From SIG575 sp045632485 (GTDB lineage: Bacteria > Bacillota > Clostridia > Oscillospirales > Acutalibacteraceae): a DNA stretch of 40,674 bases. Every line of letters begins with the position of its first letter. The first letter of the stretch is position 1. The stretch spans positions 1 through 40,674 of the forward strand of contig JAZQWT010000124.1 of the NCBI GenBank assembly GCA_045632485.1, given 5' to 3'. The position numbers and the translations under genes were made by a program. Shown piece by piece: positions 15,295 to 22,540 of this stretch. Under the pieces are notes generated by a model. That model was not told the DNA's origin, searched no databases, and worked only from the letters and a program-made list of their open reading frames with translations.

Positions 15295-15900
15295 TCAGAA
15301 TTTTGCTCTGAGTTCAACTACTTTGCCGATGACTTCTACGGGCAAGGTATCGACTTCCTCTATTGTATAGAAAAAGGGGTCGTATGAGGGATTTGTGGAA
15401 ATGAGTTTTATTCCGTTGTCAAGCCTGTAAAATTTTTTTACCGTTGCATCGTTATTACCCACCAGCACAACTGCGTATTCACCGTTTTCAACTGTTTGCT
15501 GACGTCTTACAATCACAATATCGCCTTCAGATATTTTCGGCTCCATACTGTCGCCTTTTACAGATAAAGCAAAATACTCTCCCTGATGTGACATATCTCT
15601 GCTGATTTCTTCGTATGAAATAATTTCTTCAACTGCTTCTACAGGCTTCCCGGCACGCACATAACCAAGCACAGGAATACTGACCGATGAAATAGTTTCA
15701 TCCTCAAAATCGAAAAAGACAGACGGAGAAACATTGAAAATCTCAGACAACCTGTTGATTGTTTCGCGACGCAGATTGCATACTCTGCCGCACTCCCATT
15801 TCTGAACTGCGGCGCGTTGCACGCCGATAAGCTTTCCTAACTGCTCCTGAGTGTATCCGCTGCGGATTCTTAAACTTTTAATATAACTGCCCAAATTCAC
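15295..15900 (-). CDS. XRE-type HTH repressor with S24 self-cleavage domain
   Basis: A 201-residue CI-like regulator. The N-terminal helix-turn-helix (about residues 4-60) includes YTQEQLGKLIGVQRAAVQKWE. The C-terminal S24 (LexA/UmuD-type) peptidase has the cleavage pair Ala83-Gly84 in YVRAGKP, nucleophile Ser118 in KGDSMEP and general-base Lys155 in DATVKKF. Such repressors lose DNA binding when autocleavage is triggered, typically by RecA during DNA damage. The XRE-type HTH makes it a phage- or element-type repressor rather than the cell's LexA. GTG at 15900 is preferred because GAGGTG lies 6 bases upstream; the GTG at 15909 is inside that site. It is divergent from a coiled-coil gene across a shared operator region, so it probably controls both itself and that gene. 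Confidence 0.88.
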   Translation of the reverse strand: MNLGSYIKSLRIRSGYTQEQLGKLIGVQRAAVQKWECGRVCNLRRETINRLSEIFNVSPSVFFDFEDETISSVSIPVLGYVRAGKPVEAVEEIISYEEISRDMSHQGEYFALSVKGDSMEPKISEGDIVIVRRQQTVENGEYAVVLVGNNDATVKKFYRLDNGIKLISTNPSYDPFFYTIEEVDTLPVEVIGKVVELRAKF

Positions 15901-15926
15901 TTGAAACACCTCTTTTGAACACCTGT

Positions 15927-16032
15927 ATTGTATCGCGATTTTATCACAAAGTCAATATGTCGAAAAAAAAGATACAAAAGTATTGACTTTTCATGAAATT
16001 ATGTCTACAATAAAAGTATCTTAAAAAGATAC
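15927..16032. promoter_or_regulatory. Divergent twin promoters with GTATC/GATAC operators
   Basis: The - promoter is TTGACT-17-TACAAT (-35 at 15950-15955, -10 at 15927-15932). The + promoter is also TTGACT-17-TACAAT (-35 at 15983-15988, -10 at 16006-16011). A perfect palindrome GTATCTTAAAAAGATAC (16016-16032) covers the + transcription start. ATAC-AAAA-GTAT (15972-15983) abuts the + -35 box. A third GTATC (15930-15934) overlaps the - -10 box. This is the classic layout for a repressor controlling itself and a divergent target. Confidence 0.75.
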
Positions 16033-16121
16033 AAACATAAAAAACAGCCCTTTTTCACAAAAAATTTATAGTATTTCTAAAACATATACTTCCCTCATAA
16101 AAATGAACAAGGGATTTTTTT

Positions 16122-16163
16122 ATGCCTAAAATTTACTACAAGAAAAGAGGTATAATTTATTGA
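16122..16163 (+). CDS. 13-residue leader peptide overlapping the coiled-coil gene
   Basis: ATG CCT AAA... encodes MPKIYYKKRGIIY and its stop TGA (16161-16163) overlaps the TTG start of the next gene (16160-16162). AAGGG lies 8 bases upstream of the ATG, and the same bases can pair with TCCCT about 20 bases earlier. The overlap suggests translational coupling. A leader peptide is an inference; the frame could be fortuitous. Confidence 0.4.
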   Translation: MPKIYYKKRGIIY

Positions 16164-16540
16164 AACAAAAATCAGTTTTACACTCAGCAAAAAGCACCGA
16201 TGAATTTATTGCTGAAGCTACCAGAAAGCTGGAGACCCTACATAACGAAAACATAAAGCTTTCTGATAACTTTAAAACAGCGCAAGAAGAAAATAACCGT
16301 CAGAATTCGGAAATTGAAAGACTTAAAGCAGAAAACACAGCATGGTATCAGGTTGTTGCTCTGCTTGAAAAATACGTTGAATCAGAACGGATAAAAGGAA
16401 TAGAAACTTTTGTAAAGGCTTTTACATCAACGGCAGACCACTCTGTATCCACATTGACAAACTCGCTTATTTACAGCATTACACAGAAAAAGCTTACTGA
16501 ACTTGAACAGGAAATGACTCAGAGACATTTTAAAAAGTAG
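16160..16540 (+). CDS. Coiled-coil protein controlled by the S24 repressor
   Basis: A 126-residue protein with a TTG start, GAGGT 8 bases upstream. The sequence is hydrophilic and helical: residues about 16-62 follow a heptad pattern (EEATRKLETLHNENIKLSDN-like), then a hydrophobic stretch with WYQVVALLEKYV, and a C-terminal helix. There is no signal peptide or membrane segment, and I recognise no family. It is the only gene downstream of the + promoter with the GTATC palindrome, so it should be released when the S24 repressor is cleaved. DNA-damage or element-control proteins of this size are common beside such repressors, but the function here is unknown. The weak TTG start and the overlapping leader suggest that its translation is kept low. 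Confidence 0.65.
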   Translation: MKQKSVLHSAKSTDEFIAEATRKLETLHNENIKLSDNFKTAQEENNRQNSEIERLKAENTAWYQVVALLEKYVESERIKGIETFVKAFTSTADHSVSTLTNSLIYSITQKKLTELEQEMTQRHFKK

Positions 16541-16543
16541 TAT

Positions 16544-16579
16544 AAAAAAACAGGCTACCTTACAGCAGGTAGCCTGTTT
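16544..16579 (-). terminator. Terminator of purC (also end of the coiled-coil gene)
   Basis: 12-bp perfect stem AAACAGGCTACC / GGTAGCCTGTTT with an 8-base loop. The T run is on the - strand, so it mainly serves purC; the + side lacks a good T tract. Confidence 0.85.
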
Positions 16580-16592
16580 GTAATTAAAGTTC

Positions 16593-17282
16593 TTATTTTG
16601 AAAGTTTTTCAAGAAGCATTTTTGAGCAATCAATCTGGTTGGGGATGTTGCCGTTTTCGTCTTTAACTCTCCAGATGTCGGGTGTGATTTCGTCAGCAAC
16701 ATAAATTTTGCCGTTTTCATCATAACCAACTTCAATTTTGAAGTCGATAAGCTGAAGGTTAAGAGCAGCAAGTTCTTCTCTGAGAACTGCGCCGACTTTT
16801 TCTACAACGTCAAGTGCTTCGTCGTACTGACCTTCTTTGAGAATACCTTTCATAAGGCAGATTCTTTCTGTAACAAGGGGGTCGCCCTGTGCGTCACTCT
16901 TAAGAGTAACTTCTTTGTAGCAGGGGTCAAAAGCAATGCCTTCTTCGATATCGAAACGACGGCAGAAGCTACCTGCTGTATAGTAACGAAGAACAAATTC
17001 AAGGGGCGGAACTGTAAGGTTGCGAACTTTCATAAGTCCTTCTTCAACATTAGCATCGATAAAGTGTGTGGGGATGCCGTTTTTCTCCATAAGTTCGAAG
17101 AAATATTTTGAAATTGCAAGACCGATTTTACCTTTACCTTCAACGCTGCCGCCTACTGTGTTTGAGCCGGGATCGAAAACGCCGTTTTCACCTGTTGCTG
17201 AATCTTTGAAGAAAAGATGAACAATACCTGTTTCTTCATCGAGGAGAACGTTTTTAGTTTTGCCTTCGTACAATTTTTTCAT
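16593..17282 (-). CDS. purC: SAICAR synthetase (purine biosynthesis)
   Basis: Phosphoribosylaminoimidazole-succinocarboxamide synthase joins CAIR and aspartate using ATP in de novo purine synthesis. The 229-residue length is normal. Signatures: LYEGKTKNVLL at the N-terminus, VRNLTVPPLEFVLRYYTAGSF, LIDFKIEVGYDENG and ADEITPDIWR. The last motif differs from the common DEISPDTCR but occupies its place. The ATG at 17282 is preceded by GGAAGGAG. The gene stands alone with its own promoter and terminator, and no other pur gene is in view. No purine riboswitch is seen in its leader. Confidence 0.95.
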   Translation of the reverse strand: MKKLYEGKTKNVLLDEETGIVHLFFKDSATGENGVFDPGSNTVGGSVEGKGKIGLAISKYFFELMEKNGIPTHFIDANVEEGLMKVRNLTVPPLEFVLRYYTAGSFCRRFDIEEGIAFDPCYKEVTLKSDAQGDPLVTERICLMKGILKEGQYDEALDVVEKVGAVLREELAALNLQLIDFKIEVGYDENGKIYVADEITPDIWRVKDENGNIPNQIDCSKMLLEKLSK

Positions 17283-17335
17283 TTTAAAGACTCCTTCCGT
17301 CACCTTTCGGCAACGATTTAAAATTTCACGGCATT

Positions 17336-17365
17336 ATTATATCACAAAAATATTTTATATGTAAA
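17336..17365 (-). promoter_or_regulatory. Promoter of purC
   Basis: On the - strand: TTTACA (17360-17365), 18 bases, TATAAT (17336-17341). The rest of the gap up to 17513 shows no gene. Confidence 0.7.
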
Positions 17366-17513
17366 CAAAATTTTTGTATTTTTTTGAATTTTTACATCTC
17401 GTTGTTACCTTGGCTTTTTACGGCTTTTGTTTTTGTGTAAAATAACAAATTATGAAATCATTGTAAACATTCCCGATGAGATTCATTTCTTTCTCAAAAA
17501 ATGATACGTATGA

Positions 17514-18092
17514 TTACTTCTGCTTTTCCATATCAAACTCAACAACATCGTTTATCATAATTTTGTAATCGTCAGGCAACTCATCAAGACACCAGTACCA
17601 ATATTTGTGCTTATACAGCAGAGAATACTCAAATTGCTCATACTTTGTGTTAAGAGAATCTGAAACGGTTATTACCCCGTAATCTTCTTCGGAATAAAAC
17701 GGTTGCGATACCATTATCATATACTTTCCTTCGTATTTTCTTATGATGATATCATAATCAGGTTTATTTCTGTCAACAGAAAAATACGGATTACCCATTA
17801 CATTGTCAGAAATTACTCTCCAACCATTTTCCGTATGAAGTAAATATTGAAACGAATAATTATTTACTTCAGTTCTGCAACAGCCAAACCCGGTATCATT
17901 CTGATAAACAAATTTATAATCATCGTTCAAAAGAGTTGCTTCTATTGCCTGTTCAGGGGTCGGATAACTTTTGCTTATGGGATTCGAATCGTCTTTGTAA
18001 TAAAAAACAGACAAAAAGATGATTACAGCAAGAATTGCCGTCCCGATAATAAAACCGATGAGTGATTTTGGAGATTTTGTTTTGTTGCTCAT
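17514..18092 (-). CDS. Membrane-anchored protein of unknown function
   Basis: A 192-residue protein with one N-terminal membrane segment (about residues 11-31, FIIGTAILAVIIFLSVFYY) after a short positive tail; the rest should lie outside. The outer part begins with SYPTPEQAIEATL and is rich in aromatic residues, including KYWYWCLDELPDDY. Adjacent cysteines (GFGCCRTE) could form a disulfide. I do not recognise the family. The start at 18092 is set by GGGAGAG 8 bases upstream. It lies 76 bases after the stop of the secreted protein gene upstream and may share its transcript. Confidence 0.7.
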   Translation of the reverse strand: MSNKTKSPKSLIGFIIGTAILAVIIFLSVFYYKDDSNPISKSYPTPEQAIEATLLNDDYKFVYQNDTGFGCCRTEVNNYSFQYLLHTENGWRVISDNVMGNPYFSVDRNKPDYDIIIRKYEGKYMIMVSQPFYSEEDYGVITVSDSLNTKYEQFEYSLLYKHKYWYWCLDELPDDYKIMINDVVEFDMEKQK

Positions 18093-18168
18093 ATTATATC
18101 TCTCCCTAAAACTGAAACACACAAAATGTCAAGTCATAAAAACACGCAGAAAAGTTTTCTTACTTGTA

Positions 18169-19209
18169 TCAGCCGAAAAATGACATACCGAGAAGCATTG
18201 CAATAAGATTGATCATATACATATAGAATGAAGCGGTACCAAACATTCCTCTGAAGAATTCCGCTACTCTTTCTCTGAAAGTCATATCTTCACGCACATA
18301 TGAGAAGAAATCTTCGCTATCGGAAGAAAGAACAGTTCCGTCAGGAGCCACAAGCTCTGCAATAACTGTAAATTCTCCGTGAGTAACAGAAGTTATCTGA
18401 GCATATGTAGGAACGCCTGAAGGAGAATATTTTGTGTTTTCCAGTGTACAACTGTCGCCCACTGTTCTCCACACAATTTCCGCATCTGAATGTTCACCGG
18501 GATAGTATCTGACATGGAATTCTCTTGTATCGCCTTTTTCAAGTTGGCTACTGTATGCTATCTCATCGGTGTGCACAACAATTTCACAATAGATTTCAGG
18601 CTCTTCACCATTATAATACATATCATCAGTTGCGTTGTCGCTTATGCCCCATCCATATGTGGGGTTTCGATGCTTAATGTTAATAACTTCGGTATAATCT
18701 TCATTGATACCGAATCCGGTTACGCCTCTTCTTTCAACCTTTCCCCACTCTGATCTTGTTCCCGCATAGCTACATGCTAAAGTGATGCGGTCAGGATGTT
18801 CTGCTGCGAATGAACCAAAATAATAATACTCAAGACTTTTAGGAAGATTTACTCTGTGATACATTCTCGGATAGAAACCAAACGCATCGTAACCGATACC
18901 TGTAACGCCTTCTTCAACGGTTATAACCCTGATATCATCAGAATAATTATACCAAGGCGGAACAAGAGGAGAAGATTTTTCAATACATTTTTCTGTTATG
19001 TAATAAAACGGAGTTTCGCCTTCACCGCTGATTACAAGCTCGCCGTTATCATAAAGAGTCCACGTAAGGTTGTCGCCTTGTGCTCCGCAGAAGCCTGAAT
19101 CAATAACAGTTCGCTCTGTTGCTTCTTCGGCAGAAGCATTCATCACAGGACAAACTCCGAGAACCATAATAACTGCAAGAATAATTGACAATAACTTTTT
19201 AATTTTCAT
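18169..19209 (-). CDS. Secreted BspA-like protein with C-terminal hydrophobic tail
   Basis: A 346-residue exported protein. A signal peptide covers residues 1-27 (ends NASAEE). The mature start, SGFCGAQGDNLTWTLYDNGELVISGEG, is the lead-in seen in BspA/LRR_5 surface proteins. A short LRR-like part follows (ITVEEGVTGIGYDAFGFY, VNLPKSLEYYYFGSFA). The next region (about 190-295) is Ig-like in look. The C-terminus has TFRERVAEFFRGMFG, then a hydrophobic stretch (YMYMINLIAMLLGMSFF) that probably anchors it. The ribosome site AAGGGGGT is strong. It may be an adhesin or surface structural protein (inference). Confidence 0.75.
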   Translation of the reverse strand: MKIKKLLSIILAVIMVLGVCPVMNASAEEATERTVIDSGFCGAQGDNLTWTLYDNGELVISGEGETPFYYITEKCIEKSSPLVPPWYNYSDDIRVITVEEGVTGIGYDAFGFYPRMYHRVNLPKSLEYYYFGSFAAEHPDRITLACSYAGTRSEWGKVERRGVTGFGINEDYTEVINIKHRNPTYGWGISDNATDDMYYNGEEPEIYCEIVVHTDEIAYSSQLEKGDTREFHVRYYPGEHSDAEIVWRTVGDSCTLENTKYSPSGVPTYAQITSVTHGEFTVIAELVAPDGTVLSSDSEDFFSYVREDMTFRERVAEFFRGMFGTASFYMYMINLIAMLLGMSFFG

Positions 19210-19247
19210 AAAATTACCCCCTTAGTGATGTTTTCTTTGTTAAAGGA

Positions 19248-19277
19248 ATTATATAAAAAATTTTCATTATGTGTCAA
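19248..19277 (-). promoter_or_regulatory. Promoter of the BspA-like gene
   Basis: On the - strand: TTGACA (19272-19277), 18 bases, TATAAT (19248-19253); both boxes are perfect. Confidence 0.8.
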
Positions 19278-19377
19278 CGGATAAAATAATTCTTAATTCT
19301 TTCTAAACTTTCTCCTTAAAAATTAAATATTTTTTTGCTATATTTGTCAGACGGATATTTCAATGCAAATAAAGGTA

Positions 19378-19413
19378 AATAAAAGCCGTTCGAAAATATT
19401 TCCGAACGACTTT
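19378..19413 (-). terminator. Terminator of the isomerase gene
   Basis: On the - strand AAAGTCGTTCG pairs with CGAACGGCTTT (one G-T pair), followed by TTATTT, four bases after the stop codon. Confidence 0.8.
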
Positions 19414-19417
19414 CAGT

Positions 19418-20242
19418 TTACGGCATATAGGGATTTTCTTCGTATGCGTAATCTTCAGGCATAACCATAGGTCTGAAATAATTGATTGTATAATCAATAC
19501 CCCACTGACCTTTTTTGCCTCTCCAGTAGTGTGAATGAGGCTCGATTGAAAGCATACCGTCATAGTCCATTGTGTAGAGAATATCCATAACAGCAGGCCA
19601 CTGAATCATATCAAGCCCTGCAGGAGCATCATCATAATTTTCACCGTTTATTTTAACTCTGCCTTTTAAGTGGAAATGATAGAACCTCTTACCCCAGTCA
19701 AGCATTTCCTGAAGATAATCGCCATCTCTTGAAAGGCAGTGTGAAATATCGTATTTGATACCGAGTTCGGGCAATGCAGACATAACAACATTCCATGCTT
19801 TCGGCTCAATAACAAAGTTTTCCCAATCACAGTTATATGTAGCGATTTTTACATTCTTCTCTTTTGCAAATTCGATAAGCTCACCAAGGTATTTAATTGC
19901 AATATTGCAGTTTTCATAAAAGCTTTTGCCTTCAGTATAGTTTACACCACAGTTATATACGGGGCAACCGATAATTGAAGCAGCTGTGATAACTTTTTTA
20001 TCTGCTTCAAGTGCCTCAGGGATAATTTCGCCGTTTTCGTCAACTCTTATCATACCCCATCTGCCCATAGAGCCTACAGGTATGTTATATTTTTCGCTGT
20101 AACCTCTGATTGCCTCTGCTTTCGCAAGAAATTCGTCAGCATCGTAATTATGGTTCACGCAAAATTCGATTGCTTGAAGACCTTTATCGTGTACATACTT
20201 GAAGTTGCCTTCTTCCCAACCGTTTATAATACCGAGTTTCAT
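19418..20242 (-). CDS. Sugar phosphate isomerase/epimerase (xylose-isomerase-like TIM barrel)
   Basis: A 274-residue AP-endonuclease-2-type barrel. Features: LQAIEFCVNHN early in the barrel; metal-ligand candidates in IATYNCDWENF, KYDISHCLSRDGDY and FYHFHLKGRVK; and MLSIEPHSHYW near the end. In this family these Glu, Asp and His residues hold a divalent metal that moves a proton or hydride on a sugar or cyclitol. There is no signal peptide. It is monocistronic with its own promoter and terminator. The ribosome site is GAGGTGAT. The substrate cannot be read from sequence. Its relatives in the 32-35 kb operon suggest that this cell processes several unusual sugars. Confidence 0.85.
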   Translation of the reverse strand: MKLGIINGWEEGNFKYVHDKGLQAIEFCVNHNYDADEFLAKAEAIRGYSEKYNIPVGSMGRWGMIRVDENGEIIPEALEADKKVITAASIIGCPVYNCGVNYTEGKSFYENCNIAIKYLGELIEFAKEKNVKIATYNCDWENFVIEPKAWNVVMSALPELGIKYDISHCLSRDGDYLQEMLDWGKRFYHFHLKGRVKINGENYDDAPAGLDMIQWPAVMDILYTMDYDGMLSIEPHSHYWRGKKGQWGIDYTINYFRPMVMPEDYAYEENPYMP

Positions 20243-20273
20243 AATATCACCTCATATTTATTACTATGGTTTT

Positions 20274-20303
20274 ATTCTATCATTTCACATAAAAGTTTGT
20301 CAA
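20274..20303 (-). promoter_or_regulatory. Promoter of the isomerase gene
   Basis: On the - strand: TTGACA (20298-20303), 18 bases, TAGAAT (20274-20279). Confidence 0.7.
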
Positions 20304-20472
20304 TAACATTTACAAATCTTTCACTTCGAGATATAACTATTGTACAAAATATCAAAAGGAGCGTTTACATAGATTTCAATACATCGTTCAGAGATTTTTT
20401 TACAGAAATCAATTTATTCATCTATGGTTTGACAGTTAATTTGTTGAATTTCTTCAGAGTATAGGTTTATAA

Positions 20473-20622
20473 GAAGAATTCAACGGTGAAGGAATTACAA
20501 CAACTTTCGTTTCCGTTCCTGATGTAAACCGGGATTCAGATACGGCAAACGTGCTTCCGGGACGAACTCCCGTTATGGCTATAATCAGATATTTTCTTTG
20601 GTGTACATATTGGTGGTATTAA
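20473..20622 (+). pseudogene. Decayed reading frame in the 20.3-20.75 kb gap
   Basis: About 49 sense codons after an upstream in-frame stop, with no start codon near its 5' end. It includes the protein-like run TTTFVSVPDVNRDSDT and ends in an aromatic tail before TAA. A good + strand terminator follows 24 bases later. It looks like the 3' remnant of a lost + strand gene. The remaining bases from 20304 to 20755 show no other gene. A frame from 20150 into this gap overlaps the isomerase gene antisense and is not convincing. Confidence 0.3.
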
Positions 20623-20646
20623 AATTAAAAGTAATATTGAAAAAGT

Positions 20647-20680
20647 AAGGGCGTCATATGACGCCCTTCTCTGTTTTTAT
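20647..20680 (+). terminator. Terminator after the decayed frame
   Basis: Perfect palindromic stem AAGGGCGTCA / TGACGCCCTT (20647-20668), then TCTCTGTTTTT. No intact + strand gene precedes it. Confidence 0.75.
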
Positions 20681-20755
20681 CAGAAACGATAAATTATAAT
20701 AGTGATTTATCTGTGTGTTTATAAAGTAAAAATAATGTTAAATGTGTAAAACTTG

Positions 20756-20784
20756 TTGTAAACACGTTTTTAATATGATAAAAT
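20756..20784 (+). promoter_or_regulatory. Promoter of the SecB-like/acyltransferase operon
   Basis: TTGTAA (20756-20761), 17 bases, TAAAAT (20779-20784) with TG one base before the -10 box. It lies 32 bases upstream of the first gene. Confidence 0.6.
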
Positions 20785-20816
20785 AGTTTAGTATTTTATA
20801 TCAGAGGTGAGTAAAT

Positions 20817-21227
20817 ATGCCTAACGCAAAACTTAAAGGCTACAGAGCTGACGAAATTACTTTTGTTAACAGAAGAACAAAAACAACTCCTATGGAGATT
20901 CAGACTAAATATTCATACAACGTAAAGTATGCAAACAACGGTACGTGCCGCGGAGAAATGACAGTTGAAATCCACGACAAAAACGAGCCCGATACATTCA
21001 ATCTTAAAATTGTACTTTCAGGTCTTTTTGAATTTACAGAAGCACCTCGCGAAGCAATTCATAAGGAAACCTTCAATTCTCTTTTCCCTTATATAAGAAG
21101 TATGATTACTACCGTTACTGCAAACTCGGGAATTATGCCTATTATCGTTCCAATTATGGATATCGAAAATCAGAGCATCTACAAGATTGAAAAAAATGAG
21201 AATTGGAAGGAAAATTCAAATGGCTGA
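20817..21227 (+). CDS. SecB-like chaperone
   Basis: A 136-residue protein. The C-terminal half, NSLFPYIRSMITTVTANSG followed by MPIIVPIMDIE, matches the conserved end of SecB chaperones (LFPYaR...t...Gf.P..l.P). The N-terminal half has beta strands compatible with the SecB fold. SecB binds unfolded proteins; classic SecB hands them to SecA in diderm bacteria, while SecB-like proteins elsewhere guard individual partners such as toxins. Here the gene overlaps the acyltransferase gene by 8 bases, which suggests it is a dedicated chaperone for that product (inference). The ribosome site AGAGGTGAG sets the start. The final residues are uncharged and variable because the stop lies inside the next gene. 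Confidence 0.75.
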   Translation: MPNAKLKGYRADEITFVNRRTKTTPMEIQTKYSYNVKYANNGTCRGEMTVEIHDKNEPDTFNLKIVLSGLFEFTEAPREAIHKETFNSLFPYIRSMITTVTANSGIMPIIVPIMDIENQSIYKIEKNENWKENSNG

Positions 21228-22527
21228 TTGGAAAATTAACCCCGTAAAAGAAGATGTTGAAGAGGTAGAAAACCTGCCGAAATGGTTTCCTCTTGATGTG
21301 GCGGCAACAATTTATCCCAATGCACGTCGCTACGGCTGGTGCACAACCTACCGCTTTGCTTTCATTATGAAAGAGGATGTTGACCCCGTTATTTTAAAAC
21401 AGGCACTCAAAGATATTGCTCCTCGTTTCCCAAGCTTTTTCGTGCAGGTGAAATCAGGTCTTTTCTGGTATTATTTCGAAAGAACAGACGACCTTGATAT
21501 TGTTGAGCCTGAAGATTATTACCCTTGCAGATATATTCAGATCTGCGACAGCACAAAGCCTGCAATGCGTGTTCTCTATTATAAAAAGAGAATTTCAGTT
21601 GAAACCTTCCATTCGATTACAGACGGTACAGGTGCCATCGTTTTCATCAAAACTCTTGTTGCACGTTACCTTGAACTTAAAGGCGTAAGCATCACAAGAA
21701 CTGAAGGTATTGCTGACATTGATGAAAAGCCGAAGAAGTACGAGTTTGAAGACAGTTTCCGTAAGAATTATACAAAGAAGCTTAAAGGTCTTACACGTAA
21801 AGAGGAAACGGCTTACTGCTACAAAGCACCTGAAATCAAGAATTATTTTAAAATAATCCACGGTCTTATTCCCGTTGAAGATTTAAAGGCAGCAGCAAAA
21901 GCACACTCAATGACAATCACTGAATTTCTTATGGTAGCATATCTTTATGCTTTTTATAAGAACGCTCCGGACAAGGTGAACAAGCCTATCAAGATTTCTA
22001 TTCCCGTAAACCTGCGTACAAGATATGATTCAAAAACATTGAGGAATTTCTCTTATTTCACAAATGTAGGTTTTAATCCTAAAGGCAGAACTGACATTAC
22101 TTTTGAAGAAATTTTCGAAATGGTCAAGGGCAAAATGGAAGAAGGTCTTTCTGACGAAGCACTTCATAAAATGCTTTGCATAAACACGAGAGATGCTTCA
22201 AATCCCATTCTCGGAATTGTACCCAGCTTTCTTAAAAAACCTGTTATGCAGTTCATTTTTGACCACGCAGGTGAAAACAAATTCACAAGCGGTATGACAA
22301 ATCTGGGTATTATCAAGCTTCCGCCTGAAATGTACGAGCATGTTGACCGCGTTGAATGTCTTTTAGGCTCAAGTCCTACAAAGAAGCTTCTTTGTGCGAT
22401 GATTTCCTACAATTCAATGATTAATATTTCTTTCACAAGCGATTCAGATAAAACAGATGTTCAGCGTACTTTCTTCCGCGTCCTCAGCGAAAGAGGCGTA
22501 CGTGTAAGAATCGAATGTAACGATTGA
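21220..22527 (+). CDS. Condensation/alcohol acetyltransferase-like acyltransferase
   Basis: A 435-residue protein of the CoA-dependent acyltransferase/condensation superfamily. The active-site motif is FHSITDG (His131, Asp135, Gly136): the catalytic second His of HHxxxDG is kept, the first is Phe. Further marks are the region KISIPVNLRTRYDSKTLRNFSYF and the C-terminal block MISYNSMINISFTSD. Members transfer acyl groups from CoA or carrier protein to alcohols or amines. ATG at 21220 is chosen over the frame opening at 21187 because GGAAGGA lies 7-9 bases upstream, and it gives an 8-base overlap with the SecB-like gene. A carrier protein and an acyl ligase are encoded in the facing operon, a plausible donor supply. 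Confidence 0.8.
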   Translation: MADWKINPVKEDVEEVENLPKWFPLDVAATIYPNARRYGWCTTYRFAFIMKEDVDPVILKQALKDIAPRFPSFFVQVKSGLFWYYFERTDDLDIVEPEDYYPCRYIQICDSTKPAMRVLYYKKRISVETFHSITDGTGAIVFIKTLVARYLELKGVSITRTEGIADIDEKPKKYEFEDSFRKNYTKKLKGLTRKEETAYCYKAPEIKNYFKIIHGLIPVEDLKAAAKAHSMTITEFLMVAYLYAFYKNAPDKVNKPIKISIPVNLRTRYDSKTLRNFSYFTNVGFNPKGRTDITFEEIFEMVKGKMEEGLSDEALHKMLCINTRDASNPILGIVPSFLKKPVMQFIFDHAGENKFTSGMTNLGIIKLPPEMYEHVDRVECLLGSSPTKKLLCAMISYNSMINISFTSDSDKTDVQRTFFRVLSERGVRVRIECND

Positions 22528-22540
22528 GGGGTGAAAACAG

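Noticed and set aside
15066..15390. Short reading frames on both strands through the tRNA-associated element
   Set aside because: They cross the hairpins and the repressor's 3' end, lack ribosome sites and encode Ser/Arg-rich low-quality sequence.
15295..15900. Calling the S24 repressor LexA
   Set aside because: The DNA-binding part is an XRE-type helix-turn-helix starting at residue 4, unlike the winged helix of LexA.
16544..16579. Stem GGCTACC...GGTAGCC shared by the purC and rpsT terminators (35798-35825)
   Set aside because: Loops and flanks differ; short GC stems recur among terminators, so a common element is not supported.
20150..20464. A 104-codon + strand frame
   Set aside because: Its first part is antisense to the isomerase gene and promoter; it has no ribosome site and a composition typical of non-coding AT-rich DNA.
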